Assembly (NCBI GenBank): GCA_022605955.1
Contig: JAKCOZ010000316.1
Coordinates: 62,001 to 126,000, forward strand
DNA length: 64,000 nt
Reading direction: 5' to 3'
Source: Rallus limicola
Lineage: Eukaryota; Chordata; Aves; Gruiformes; Rallidae
The position numbers and the translations under genes are program-made. This document shows positions 11,081 through 24,100 of the stretch, in pieces. Numbering within the stretch: position 1 is the stretch's first letter; every line of letters starts with the position of its first letter. The notes below the pieces were generated by a model that saw nothing but the letters and a program-made list of their open reading frames with translations, made no database searches and was not told the origin of the DNA.

Positions 11081-14000
11081 ATGCCTTTCATGCCTAGCTT
11101 CTTTACTTTGGGAGTTATTGCTGGACGTTTAGCATGTTTTGAACTGCAGTCTGCTAGGGCCGAGAAAAGCACCGTAGGAAGTTCCAGGCATGTTCCCTCT
11201 TTCCAGGCAAAGGAAAAGGCTGAGAGCCAAAGTGACAGGGTCTGCTTGTGTGTCCTGTTAGGAGGTTTCAGACAAGCTATGCCTTTCATGCCTAGCTTCT
11301 TTACTTTGGGAGTTATTGCTGGACGTTTAGCATGTTTTGAACTGCAGTCTGCTAGGGCCGAGAAAAGCACCGTAGGAGGTTCCAGGCATGTTCCCTCTTT
11401 CCAGGCAAAGGAAAAGGCTGAGAGCCAAAGTGACAGGGTCTGCTTGTGTGTCCTGTTAGGAGGTTTCAGACAAGCTATGCCTTTCATGCCTGGCTTCTTT
11501 ACTTTGGGAGTTATTGCTGGACGTTTAGCATGTTTTGAACTGCAGTCTGCTAGGGCCGAGAAAAGCACCGTAGGAGGTTCCAGGCATGTTCCCTCTTTCC
11601 AGGCAAAGGAAAAGGCTGAGAGCCAAAGTGACAGGGTCTGCTTGTGTGTCCTGTTAGGAGGTTTCAGACAAGCTATGCCTTTCATGCCTAGCTTCTTTAC
11701 TTTGGGAGTTATTGCTGGACGTTTAGCATGTTTTGAACTGCAGTCTGCTAGGGCCGAGAAAAGCACCGTAGGAGGTTCCAGGCATGTTCCCTCTTTCCAG
11801 GCAAAGGAAAAGGCTGAGAGCCAAAGTGACAGGGTCTGCTTGTGTGTCCTGTTAGGAGGTTTCAGACAAGCTATGCCTTTCATGCCTAGCTTCTTTACTT
11901 TGGGAGTTATTGCTGGACGTTTAGCATGTTTTGAACTGCAGTCTGCTAGGGCCGAGAAAAGCACCGTAGGAGGTTCCAGGCATGTTCCCTCTTTCCAGGC
12001 AAAGGAAAAGGCTGAGAGCCAAAGTGACAGGGTCTGCTTGTGAGTCCTGTTAGGAGGTTTCAGACAAGCTATGCCTTTCATGCCTAGCTTCTTTACTTTG
12101 GGAGTTATTGCTGGACGTTTAGCATGTTTTGAACTGCAGTCTGCTAGGGCCGAGAAAAGCACCGTAGGAGGTTCCAGGCATGTTCCCTCTTTCCAGGCAA
12201 AGGAAAAGGCTGAGAGCCAAACTGACAGGGTCTGCTTGTGTGTCCTGTTAGGAGGTTTCAGACAAGCTATGCCTTTCATGCCTAGCTTCTTTACTTTGGG
12301 AGTTATTGCTGGACGTTTAGCATGTTTTGAACTGCAGTCTGCTAGGGCCGAGAAAAGCACCGTAGGAGGTTCCAGGCATGTTCCCTCTTTCCAGGCAAAG
12401 GAAAAGGCTGAGAGCCAAAGTGACAGGGTCTGCTTGTGAGTCCTGTTAGGAGGTTTCAGACAAGCTATGCCTTTCATGCCTAGCTTCTTTACTTTGGGAG
12501 TTATTGCTGGACGTTTAGCATGTTTTGAACTGCAGTCTGCTAGGGCCGAGAAAAGCACCGTAGGAGGTTCCAGGCATGTTCCCTCTTTCCAGGCAAAGGA
12601 AAAGGCTGAGAGCCAAAGTGACAGGGTCTGCTTGTGTGTCCTGTTAGGAGGTTTCAGACAAGCTATGCCTTTCATGCCTAGCTTCTTTACTTTGGGAGTT
12701 ATTGCTGGATGTTTAGCATGTTTTGAACTGCAGTCTGCTAGGGCCGAGAAAAGCACCGTAGGAGGTTCCAGGCATGTTCCCTCTTTCCAGGCAAAGGAAA
12801 AGGCTGAGAGCCAAAGTGACAGGGTCTGATGTGTGTCCTGTTAGGAGGTTTCAGACAAGCTATGCCTTTCATGCCTAGCTTCTTTACTTTGGGAGTTATT
12901 GCTGGACGTTTAGCATGTTTTGAACTGCAGTCTGCTAGGGCCGAGAAAAGCACCGTAGGAGGTTCCAGGCATGTTCCCTCTTTCCAGGCAAAGGAAAAGG
13001 CTGAGAGCCAAAGTGACAGGGTCTGCTTGTGTGTCCTGTTAGGAGGTTTCAGACAAGCTATGCCTTTCATGCCTAGCTTCTTTACTTTGGGAGTTATTGC
13101 TGGACGTTTAGCATGTTTTGAACTGCAGTCTGCTAGGGCCGAGAAAAGCACCGTAGGAGGTTCCAGGCATGTTCCCTCTTTCCAGGCAAAGGAAAAGGCT
13201 GAGAGCCAAAGTGACAGGGTCTGCTTGTGTGTCCTGTTAGGAGGTTTCAGACAAGCTATGCCTTTCAGTCCTAGCTTCTTTACTTTGGGAGTTATTGCTG
13301 GACGTTTAGCATGTTTTGAACTGCAGTCTGCTAGGGCCGAGAAAAGCACCGTAGGAGGTTCCAGGCATGTTCCCTCTTTCCAGGCAAAGGAAAAGGCTGA
13401 GAGCCAAAGTGACAGGGTCTGCTTGTGTGTCCTGTTAGGAGGTTTCAGACAAGCTATGCCTTTCATGCCTAGCTTCTTTACTTTGGGAGTTATTGCTGGA
13501 CGTTTAGCATGTTTTGAACTGCAGTCTGCTAGGGCCGAGAAAAGCACCGTAGGAGGTTCCAGGCATGTTCCCTCTTTCCAGGCAAAGGAAAAGGCTGAGA
13601 GCCAAAGTGACAGGGTCTGCTTGTGTGTCCTGTTAGGAGGTTTCAGACAAGCTACGCCTTTCAGGCCTAGCTTCTTTACTTTGGGAGTTATTGCTGGACG
13701 TTTAGCATGTTTTGAACTGCAGTCTGCTAGGGCCGAGTAAAGCACCGTAGGAGGTTCCAGGCATGTTCCCTCTTTCCAGGCAAAGGAAAAGGCTGAGAGC
13801 CAAAGTGACAGGGTCTGCTTGTGTGTCCTGTTAGGAGGTTTCAGACAAGCTATGCCTTTCAGTCCTAGCTTCTTTACTTTGGGAGTTATTGCTGGACGTT
13901 TAGCATGTTTTGAACTGCAGTCTGCTAGGGCCGAGAAAAGCACCGTAGGAGGTTCCAGGCATGTTCCCTCTTTCCAGGCAAAGGAAAAGGCTGAGAGCCA

Positions 14001-15831
14001 AAGTGACAGGGTCTGCTTCTGTGTCCTGTTAGGAGGTTTCAGACAAGCTATGCCTTTCATGCCTAGCTTCTTTACTTTGGGAGTTATTGCTGGACGTTTA
14101 GCATGTTTTGAACTGCAGTCTGCTAGGGCCGAGAAAAGCACTGTAGGAGGTAGCAGGTATGTTCCTTCTTTCCAGGCAAAGGAAAAGGCTGAGAGCCAAA
14201 GTGACAGGGTCTGCTTGTGTGTCCTGTTAGGAGGTTTCAGACAAGCTATGCCTTTCATGCCTAGCTTCTTTACTTTGGGAGTTATTGCTGGACGTTTAGC
14301 ATGTTTTGAACTGCAGTCTGCTAGGGCCGAGAAAAGCACCGTAGGAGGTTCCAGGCATGTTCCCTCTTTCCAGGCAAAGGAAAAGGCTGAGAGCCAAAGT
14401 GACAGGGTCTGCTTGTGAGTCCTGTTAGGAGGTTTCAGACAAGCTATGCCTTTCATGCCTAGCTTCTTTACTTTGGGAGTTATTGCTGGACGTTTAGCAT
14501 GTTTTGAACTGCAGTCTGCTAGGGCCGAGAAAAGCACCGTAGGAGGTTCCAGGCATGTTCCCTCTTTCCAGGCAAAGGAAAAGGCTGAGAGCCAAAGTGA
14601 CAGGGTCTGCTTGTGAGTCCTGTTAGGAGGTTTCAGACAAGCTATGCCTTTCAGTCCTAGCTTCTTTACTTTGGGAGTTATTGCTGGACGTTTAGCATGT
14701 TTTGAACTGCAGTCTGCTAGGGCCGAGAAAAGCACCGTAGGAGGTTCCAGGCATGTTCCCTCTTTCCAGGCAAAGGAAAAGGCTGAGAGCCAAAGTGACA
14801 GGGTCTGCTTGTGTGTCCTGTTAGGAGGTTTCAGACAAGCTATGCCTTTCATGCCTAGCTTCTTTACTTTGGGAGTTATTGCTGGACGTTTAGCATGTTT
14901 TGAACTGCAGTCTGCTAGGGCCGAGAAAAGCACCGTAGGAGGTTCCAGGCATGTTCCCTCTTTCCAGGCAAAGGAAAAGGCTGAGAGCCAAAGTGACAGG
15001 GTCTGCTTGTGTGTCCTGTTAGGAGGTTTCAGACAAGCTATGCCTTTCATGCCTAGCTTCTTTACTTTGGGAGTTATTGCTGGACGTTTAGCATGTTTTG
15101 AACTGCAGTCTGCTAGGGCCGAGAAAAGCACCGTAGGAGGTTCCAGGCATGTTCCCTCTTTCCAGGCAAAGGAAAAGGCTGAGAGCCAAAGTGACAGGGT
15201 CTGCTTGTGTGTCCTGTTAGGAGGTTTCAGACAAGCTATGCCTTTCATGCCTAGCTTCTTTACTTTGGGAGTTATTGCTGGACGTTTAGCATGTTTTGAA
15301 CTGCAGTCTGCTAGGGCCGAGAAAAGCACCGTAGGAGGTTCCAGGCATGTTCCCTCTTTCCAGGCAAAGGAAAAGGCTGAGAGCCAAAGTGACAGGGTCT
15401 GCTTGTGAGTCCTGTTAGGAGGTTTCAGACAAGCTATGCCTTTCAGTCCTAGCTTCTTTACTTTGGGAGTTATTGCTGGACGTTTAGCATGTTTTGAACT
15501 GCAGTCTGCTAGGGCCGAGAAAAGCACCGTAGGAGGTTCCAGGCATGTTCCCTCTTTCCAGGCAAAGGAAAAGGCTGAGAGCCAAAGTGACAGGGTCTGC
15601 TTGTGTGTCCTGTTAGGAGGTTTCAGACAAGCTATGCCTTTCAGTCCTAGCTTCTTTACTTTGGGAGTTATTGCTGGACGTTTAGCATGTTTTGAACTGC
15701 AGTCTGCTAGGGCCGAGAAAAGCACCGTAGGAGGTTCCAGGCATGTTCCCTCTTTCCAGGCAAAGGAAAAGGCTGAGAGCCAAAGTGACAGGGTCTGCTT
15801 GTGAGTCCTGTTAGGAGGTTTCAGACAAGCT
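11081..15831 (+). repeat. HOR copy 2, shortened to 24 monomers (4,751 bp)
   Basis: The nine-monomer diagnostic run and the 14-monomer block of copy 1 recur in the same order at +7,721 bp (for example 4350 to 12071 and 6131 to 13852). After the S-type monomer at 15436, a single S-type TGTGAGTCC monomer (15634) closes the unit and the next unit starts at 15832. Relative to copy 1, 15 whole monomers (equivalent to 7913-10882) are missing with the register intact, as unequal exchange between aligned monomers would produce. The opposite direction, a 15-monomer gain in copy 1, is equally compatible. Confidence 0.9.
12829..12829 (+). repeat. 1-bp loss defining a 197-bp monomer (HOR copy 2)
   Basis: Same GTCTGATGTG allele linked to GGATGTTTAG, exactly 7,721 bp from the copy-1 site, so it is inherited with the HOR. 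Confidence 0.95.
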
Positions 15832-17580
15832 ATGCCTTTCATGCCTAGCTTCTTTACTTTGGGAGTTATTGCTGGACGTTTAGCATGTTTTGAACTGCAG
15901 TCTGCTAGGGCCGAGAAAAGCACCGTAGGAAGTTCCAGGCATGTTCCCTCTTTCCAGGCAAAGGAAAAGGCTGAGAGCCAAAGTGACAGGGTCTGCTTGT
16001 GTGTCCTGTTAGGAGGTTTCAGACAAGCTATGCCTTTCATGCCTAGCTTCTTTACTTTGGGAGTTATTGCTGGACGTTTAGCATGTTTTGAACTGCAGTC
16101 TGCTAGGGCCGAGAAAAGCACCGTAGGAGGTTCCAGGCATGTTCCCTCTTTCCAGGCAAAGGAAAAGGCTGAGAGCCAAAGTGACAGGGTCTGCTTGTGT
16201 GTCCTGTTAGGAGGTTTCAGACAAGCTATGCCTTTCATGCCTGGCTTCTTTACTTTGGGAGTTATTGCTGGACGTTTAGCATGTTTTGAACTGCAGTCTG
16301 CTAGGGCCGAGAAAAGCACCGTAGGAGGTTCCAGGCATGTTCCCTCTTTCCAGGCAAAGGAAAAGGCTGAGAGCCAAAGTGACAGGGTCTGCTTGTGTGT
16401 CCTGTTAGGAGGTTTCAGACAAGCTATGCCTTTCATGCCTAGCTTCTTTACTTTGGGAGTTATTGCTGGACGTTTAGCATGTTTTGAACTGCAGTCTGCT
16501 AGGGCCGAGAAAAGCACCGTAGGAGGTTCCAGGCATGTTCCCTCTTTCCAGGCAAAGGAAAAGGCTGAGAGCCAAAGTGACAGGGTCTGCTTGTGTGTCC
16601 TGTTAGGAGGTTTCAGACAAGCTATGCCTTTCATGCCTAGCTTCTTTACTTTGGGAGTTATTGCTGGACGTTTAGCATGTTTTGAACTGCAGTCTGCTAG
16701 GGCCGAGAAAAGCACCGTAGGAGGTTCCAGGCATGTTCCCTCTTTCCAGGCAAAGGAAAAGGCTGAGAGCCAAAGTGACAGGGTCTGCTTGTGAGTCCTG
16801 TTAGGAGGTTTCAGACAAGCTATGCCTTTCATGCCTAGCTTCTTTACTTTGGGAGTTATTGCTGGACGTTTAGCATGTTTTGAACTGCAGTCTGCTAGGG
16901 CCGAGAAAAGCACCGTAGGAGGTTCCAGGCATGTTCCCTCTTTCCAGGCAAAGGAAAAGGCTGAGAGCCAAACTGACAGGGTCTGCTTGTGTGTCCTGTT
17001 AGGAGGTTTCAGACAAGCTATGCCTTTCATGCCTAGCTTCTTTACTTTGGGAGTTATTGCTGGACGTTTAGCATGTTTTGAACTGCAGTCTGCTAGGGCC
17101 GAGAAAAGCACCGTAGGAGGTTCCAGGCATGTTCCCTCTTTCCAGGCAAAGGAAAAGGCTGAGAGCCAAAGTGACAGGGTCTGCTTGTGAGTCCTGTTAG
17201 GAGGTTTCAGACAAGCTATGCCTTTCATGCCTAGCTTCTTTACTTTGGGAGTTATTGCTGGACGTTTAGCATGTTTTGAACTGCAGTCTGCTAGGGCCGA
17301 GAAAAGCACCGTAGGAGGTTCCAGGCATGTTCCCTCTTTCCAGGCAAAGGAAAAGGCTGAGAGCCAAAGTGACAGGGGTCTGCTTGTGTGTCCTGTTAGG
17401 AGGTTTCAGACAAGCTATGCCTTTCATGCCTAGCTTCTTTACTTTGGGAGTTATTGCTGGATGTTTAGCATGTTTTGAACTGCAGTCTGCTAGGGCCGAG
17501 AAAAGCACCGTAGGAGGTTCCAGGCATGTTCCCTCTTTCCAGGCAAAGGAAAAGGCTGAGAGCCAAAGTGACAGGGTCTG

Positions 17581-17581
17581 A
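17581..17581 (+). repeat. 1-bp loss defining a 197-bp monomer (HOR copy 3)
   Basis: Same allele, linked to GGATGTTTAG. It lies inside the indel-dense stretch but is a true family allele, because it recurs in clean sequence at the homologous place. Confidence 0.9.
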
Positions 17582-20500
17582 TGTGTGTCCTGTTAGGAGG
17601 TTTCAGACAAGCTATGCCTTTCATGCCTAGCTTCTTTACTTTGGGAGTTATTGCTGGACGTTTAGCATGTTTTGAACTGCAGTCTGCTAGGGCCGAGAAA
17701 AGCACCGTAGGAGGTTCCAGGCATGTTCCCTCTTTCAGGCAAAGGAAAAGGCTGAGAGCCAAAGTGACAGGGTCTGCTTGTGTGTCCTGTTAGGAGGTTT
17801 CAGACAAGCTATGCCTTTCATGCCTAGCTTCTTTACTTTGGGAGTTATTGCTGGACGTTTAGCATGTTTTGAACTGCAGTCTGCTAGGGCCGAGAAAAGC
17901 ACCGTAGGAGGTTCCAGGCATGTTCCCTCTTTCCAGGCAAAGGAAAAGGCTGAGAGCCAAAGTGACAGGGTCTGCTTGTGTGTCCCTGTTAGGAGGTTTC
18001 AGACAAGCTATGCCTTTCAGTCCTAGCTTCTTTACTTTGGGAGTTATTGCTGGACGTTTAGCATGTTTTGAACTGCAGTCTGCTAGGGGCCGAGAAAAGC
18101 ACCGTAGGAGGTTCCAGGCATGTTCCCCTCTTTCCAGGCAAAGGAAAAGGCTGAGAGCCAAAGTGACAGGGTCTGCTTGTGTGTCCTGTTAGGAGGTTTC
18201 AGACAAGCTATGCCTTTCATGCCTAGCTTCTTTACTTTGGGAGTTATTGCTGGACGTTTAGCATGTTTTGAACTGCAGTCTGCTAGGGCCGAGAAAAGCA
18301 CCGTAGGAGGTTCCAGGCATGTTCCCTCTTTCCAGGCAAAGGAAAAGGCTGAGAGCCAAAGTGACAGGGTCTGCTTGTGTGTCCTGTTAGGAGGTTTCAG
18401 ACAAGCTACGCCTTTCAGGCCTAGCTTCTTTACTTTGGGAGTTATTGCTGGACGTTTAGCATGTTTTGAACTGCAGTCTGCTAGGGCCGAGTAAAGCACC
18501 GTAGGAGGTTCCAGGCATGTTCCCTCTTTCCAGGCAAAGGAAAAGGCTGAGAGCCAAAGTGACAGGGTCTGCTTGTGTGTCCTGTTAGGAGGTTTCAGAC
18601 AAGCTATGCTTTCAGTCCTAGCTTCTTTACTTTGGGAGTTATTGCTGGACGTTTAGCATGTTTTGAACTGCAGTCTGCTAGGGCCGAGAAAAGCACCGTA
18701 GGAGGTTCCAGGCATGTTCCCTCTTTCCAGGCAAAGGAAAAGGCTGAGAGCCAAAGTGACAGGGTCTGCTTCTGTGTCCTGTTAGGAGGTTTCAGACAAG
18801 CTATGCCTTTCATGCCTAGCTTCTTTACTTTGGGAGTTATTGCTGGTACGTTTAGCATGTTTTGAACTGCAGTCTGCTAGGGCCGAGAAAAGCACTGTAG
18901 GAGGTAGCAGGTATGTTCCTTCTTTCAGGCAAAGGAAAAGGCTGAGAGCCAAAGTGACAGGGTCTGCTTGTGTGTCCTGTTAGGAGGTTTCAGACAAGCT
19001 ATGCCTTTCATGCCTAGCTTCTTTACTTTGGGAGTTATTGCTGGACGTTTAGCATGTTTTGAACTGCAGTCTGCTAGGGCCGAGAAAAGCACCGTAGGAG
19101 GTTCCAGGCATGTTCCCTCTTTCCAGGCAAAGGAAAAGGCTGAGAGCCAAAGTGACAGGGTCTGCTTGTGAGTCCTGTTAGGAGGTTTCAGACAAGCTAT
19201 GCCTTTCATGCCTAGCTTCTTTACTTTGGGAGTTATTGCTGGACGTTTAGCATGTTTTGAACTGCAGTCTGCTAGGGCCGAGAAAAGCACCGTAGGAGGT
19301 TCCAGGCATGTTCCCTCTTTCCAGGCAAAGGAAAAGGCTGAGAGCCAAAGTGACAGGGTCTGCTTGTGAGTCCTGTTAGGAGGTTTCAGACAAGCTATGC
19401 CTTTCAGTCCTAGCTTCTTTACTTTGGGAGTTATTGCTGGACGTTTAGCATGTTTTGAACTGCAGTCTGCTAGGGCCGAGAAAAGCACCGTAGGAGGTTC
19501 CAGGCATGTTCCCTCTTTCCAGGCAAAGGAAAAGGCTGAGAGCCAAAGTGACAGGGTCTGCTTGTGTGTCCTGTTAGGAGGTTTCAGACAAGCTATGCCT
19601 TTCATGCCTAGCTTCTTTACTTTGGGAGTTATTGCTGGACGTTTAGCATGTTTTGAACTGCAGTCTGCTAGGGCCGAGAAAAGCACCGTAGGAGGTTCCA
19701 GGCATGTTCCCTCTTTCCAGGCAAAGGAAAAGGCTGAGAGCCAAAGTGACAGGGTCTGCTTGTGTGTCCTGTTAGGAGGTTTCAGACAAGCTATGCCTTT
19801 CATGCCTAGCTTCTTTACTTTGGGAGTTATTGCTGGACGTTTTAGCATGTTTTGAACTGCAGTCTGCTAGGGCCGAGAAAAGCACCGTAGGAGGTTCCAG
19901 GCATGTTCCCTCTTTCCAGGCAAAGGAAAAGGCTGAGAGCCAAAGTGACAGGGTCTGCTTGTGTGTCCTGTTAGGAGGTTTCAGACAAGCTATGCCTTTC
20001 ATGCCTAGCTTCTTTACTTTTGGGAGTTATTGCTGGACGTTTAGCATGTTTTGAACTGCAGTCTGCTAGGGCCGAGAAAAGCACCGTAGGAGGTTCCAGG
20101 CATGTTCCCTCTTTCCAGGCAAAGGGAAAAGGCTGAGAGCCAAAGTGACAGGGTCTGCTTGTGAGTCCTGTTAGGAGGTTTCAGACAAGCTATGCCTTTC
20201 AGTCCTAGCTTCTTTACTTTGGGAGTTATTGCTGACGTTTAGCATGTTTTGAACTGCAGTCTGCTAGGGCCGAGAAAAGCACCGTAGGAGGTTCCAGGCA
20301 TGTTCCCTCTTTCCAGGCAAAGGAAAAGGCTGGAGAGCCAAAGTGACAGGGTCTGCTTGTGTGTCCTGTTAGGAGGTTTCAGACAAGCTATGCCTTTCAT
20401 GCCTAGCTTCTTTACTTTGGGAGTTATTGCTGGACGTTAGCATGTTTTGAACTGCAGTCTGCTAGGGGCCGAGAAAAGCACCGTAGGAGGTTCCAGGGCA

Positions 20501-21152
20501 TGTTCCCTCTTTCCAGGCAAAGGAAAAGGCTGAGAGCCAAAGTGACAGGGTCTGCTTGTGTGTCCTGTTAGGAGGTTTCAGACAAGCTATGCCTTTCAGG
20601 CCTAGCTTCTTTACTTTGGGAGTTATTGCTGGACGTTTAGGCATGTTTTTGAACTGCAGTCTGCTAGGGCCTAGAAAAGCACCGTAGGAGGTTCCAGGCA
20701 TGTTCCCTCTTTCCAGGCAAAGGAAAAGGCTGAGAGCCAAAGTGACAGGGTCTGCTTGTGTGTCCTGTTAGGAGGTTTCAGACAAGCTATGCCTTTCATG
20801 CCTAGCTTCTTTACTTTGGGAGTTATTGCTGGACGTTTAGCATGTTTTGAACTGCAGTCTGCTAGGGCCGAGAAAAGCACTGTAGGAGGTAGCAGGTATG
20901 TTCCCTCTTTCCAGGCAAAGGAAAAGGCTGAGAGCCAAAGTGACAGGGTCTGCTTGTGTGTCCTGTTAGGAGGTTTCAGACAAGCTATGCCCTTTCATGC
21001 CTAGCTTCTTTACTTTGGGAGTTATTGCTGGACGTTTTAGCATGTTTTGAACTGCAGTCTGCTAGGGCCGAGAAAAGCACCGTAGGAGGTTCCAGGCATG
21101 TTCCCTCTTTCCAGGCAAAGGAAAAGGCTGAGAGCCAAAGTGACAGGGTCTG

Positions 21153-21153
21153 A
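21153..21153 (+). repeat. Second 197-bp monomer of HOR copy 3
   Basis: The GTCTGATGTG allele is here in a monomer with the ordinary GGACG base at the CpG rather than GGATG. It belongs to the three monomers present in copy 3 and absent from copy 1, so it marks their probable source in the block following the nine-monomer run. Confidence 0.85.
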
Positions 21154-24100
21154 TGTGTGTCCTGTTAGGAGGTTTCAGACAAGCTATGCCTTTCATGCCT
21201 AGCTTCTTTACTTTGGGAGTTATTGCTGGACGTTTAGCATGTTTTGAACTGCAGTCTGCTAGGGCCGAGAAAAGCACCGTAGGAGGGTTCCAGGCATGTT
21301 CCCTCTTTCCAGGCAAAGGAAAAGGCTGAGAGCCAAAGTAAGTGACAGGGTCTGCTTGTGTGTCCTGTTAGGAGGTTTCAGACAAGCTATGCCTTTCAGT
21401 CCTAGCTTCTTTACTTTGGGAGTTATTGCTGGACGTTTAGCATGTTTTGAACTGCAGTCTGCTAGGGCCGAGAAAAGCACCGTAGGAGGTTCCAGGCATG
21501 TTCCCTCTTTCCAGGCAAAGGAAAAGGCTGAGAGCCAAAGTGACAGGGTCTGCTTGTGTGTCCTGTTAGGAGGTTTCAGACAAGCTATGCCTTTCATGCC
21601 TAGCTTCTTTACTTTGGGAGTTATTGCTGGACGTTTAGCATGTTTTGAACTGCAGTCTGCTAGGGCCGAGAAAAGCACCGTAGGAGGTTCCAGGCATGTT
21701 CCCTCTTTCCAGGCAAAGGAAAAGGCTGAGAGCCAAAGTGACAGGGTCTGCTTGTGTGTCCTGTTAGGAGGTTTCAGACAAGCTATGCCTTTCAGGCCTA
21801 GCTTCTTTACTTTGGGAGTTATTGCTGGACGTTTAGCATGTTTTGAACTGCAGTCTGCTAGGGCCGAGAAAAGCACCGTAGGAGGTTCCAGGCATGTTCC
21901 CTCTTTCCAGGCAAAGGAAAAGGCTGAGAGCCAAAGTGACAGGGTCTGCTTGTGTGTCCTGTTAGGAGGTTTCAGACAAGCTATGCCTTTCAGTCCTAGC
22001 TTCTTTACTTTGGGAGTTATTGCTGGACGTTTAGCATGTTTTGAACTGCAGTCTGCTAGGGCCGAGAAAAGCACCGTAGGAGGTTCCAGGCATGTTCCCT
22101 CTTTCCAGGCAAAGGAAAAGGCTGAGAGCCAAAGTGACAGGGTCTGCTTCTGTGTCCTGTTAGGAGGTTTCAGACAAGCTATGCCTTTCATGCCTAGCTT
22201 CTTTACTTTGGGAGTTATTGCTGGACGTTTAGCATGTTTTGAACTGCAGTCTGCTAGGGCCGAGAAAAGCACTGTAGGAGGTAGCAGGTATGTTCCTTCT
22301 TTCCAGGCAAAGGAAAAGGCTGAGAGCCAAAGTGACAGGGTCTGCTTGTGTGTCCTGTTAGGAGGTTTCAGACAAGCTATGCCTTTCATGCCTAGCTTCT
22401 TTACTTTGGGAGTTATTGCTGGACGTTTAGCATGTTTTGAACTGCAGTCTGCTAGGGCCGAGAAAAGCACCGTAGGAGGTTCCAGGCATGTTCCCTCTTT
22501 CCAGGCAAAGGAAAAGGCTGAGAGCCAAAGTGACAGGGTCTGCTTGTGTGTCCTGTTAGGAGGTTTCAGACAAGCTATGCCTTTCATGCCTAGCCTCTAT
22601 ACTTTGGGAGTTATTGCTGGACGTTTAGCATGTTTTGAACTGCAGTCTGCTAGGGCCGAGAAAAGCACTGTAGGAGGTAGCAGGTATGTTCCCTCTTTCC
22701 AGGCAATGGAAAAGGCTGAGAGCCAAAGTGACAGGGTCTGCTTGTGTGTCCTGTTAGGAGGTTTCAGACAAGCTATGCCTTTCAGTCCTAGCTTCTTTAC
22801 TTTGGGAGTTATTGCTGGACGTTTAGCATGTTTTGAACTGCAGTCTGCTAGGGCCGAGAAAAGCACCGTAGGAGGTTCCAGGCATGTTCCCTCTTTCCAG
22901 GCAAAGGAAAAGGCTGAGAGCCAAAGTGACAGGGTCTGCTTGTGTGTCCTGTTAGGAGGTTTCAGACAAGCTATGCCTTTCATGCCTAGCTTCTTTACTT
23001 TGGGAGTTATTGCTGGACGTTTAGCATGTTTTGAACTGCAGTCTGCTAGGGCCGAGAAAAGCACTGTAGGAGGTAGCAGGTATGTTCCCTCTTTCCAGGC
23101 AAAGGAAAAGGCTGAGAGCCAAAGTGACAGGGTCTGCTTGTGTGTCCTGTTAGGAGGTTTCAGACAAGCTATGCCTTTCATGCCTAGCTTCTTTACTTTG
23201 GGAGTTATTGCTGGACGTTTAGCATGTTTTGAACTGCAGTCTGCTAGGGCCGAGAAAAGCACCGTAGGAGGTTCCAGGCATGTTCCCTCTTTCCAGGCAA
23301 AGGAAAAGGCTGAGAGCCAAAGTGACAGGGTCTGCTTGTGAGTCCTGTTAGGAGGTTTCAGACAAGCTATGCCTTTCATGCCTAGCTTCTTTACTTTGGG
23401 AGTTATTGCTGGACGTTTAGCATGTTTTGAACTGCAGTCTGCTAGGGCCGAGAAAAGCACCGTAGGAGGTTCCAGGCATGTTCCCTCTTTCCAGGCAAAG
23501 GAAAAGGCTGAGAGCCAAAGTGACAGGGTCTGCTTGTGTGTCCTGTTAGGAGGTTTCAGACAAGCTATGCCTTTCATGCCTAGCTTCTTTACTTTGGGAG
23601 TTATTGCTGGACGTTTAGCATGTTTTGAACTGCAGTCGGCTAGGGCCGAGAAAAGCACCGTAGGAGGTTCCAGGCATGTTCCCTCTTTCCAGGCAAAGGA
23701 AAAGGCTGAGAGCCAAAGTGACAGGGTCTGCTTGTGTGTCCTGTTAGGAGGTTTCAGACAAGCTATGCCTTTCATGCCTAGCTTCTTTACTTTGGGAGTT
23801 ATTGCTGGACGTTTAGCATGTTTTGAACTGCAGTCTGCTAGGGCAGAGAAAAGCACCGTAGGAGGTTCCAGGCATGTTCCCTCTTTCCAGGCAAAGGAAA
23901 AGGCTGAGAGCCAAAGTGACAGGGTCTGCTTGTGTGTCCTGTTAGGAGGTTTCAGACAAGCTATGCCTTTCATGCCTAGCTTCTTTACTTTGGGAGTTAT
24001 TGCTGGACGTTTAGCATGTTTTGAACTGCAGTCTGCTAGGGCCGAGAAAAGCACCGTAGGAGGTTCCAGGCATGTTCCCTCTTTCCAGGCAAAGGAAAAG

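Larger units (their letters stand above)
17375..21340 (+). other. Indel-dense stretch, probable low-accuracy assembly patch
   Basis: Twenty-two small indels lie in 3.97 kb. Sixteen are single-base insertions (about 17375, 17983, 18086, 18125, 18847, 19840, 20018, 20124, 20332, 20465, 20496, 20640, 20646, 20990, 21035, 21285), one duplicates AAGT (about 21337) and five are single-base losses (17736, 18609, 18926, 20234, 20437). Most change a homopolymer by one base. The underlying monomer order still matches HOR copy 1, and substitutions are not obviously enriched. Outside this stretch, register arithmetic leaves no unexplained indel in the window. Uncorrected long-read error is the simplest reading; a real hypermutated segment would not be expected to spare substitutions. 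Confidence 0.85.

Noticed and set aside
17375..21340. Hypermutated or biologically diverged satellite block
   Set aside because: Only indels are enriched, mostly in homopolymers, and the monomer order is the same as in clean copies. Read error is simpler.
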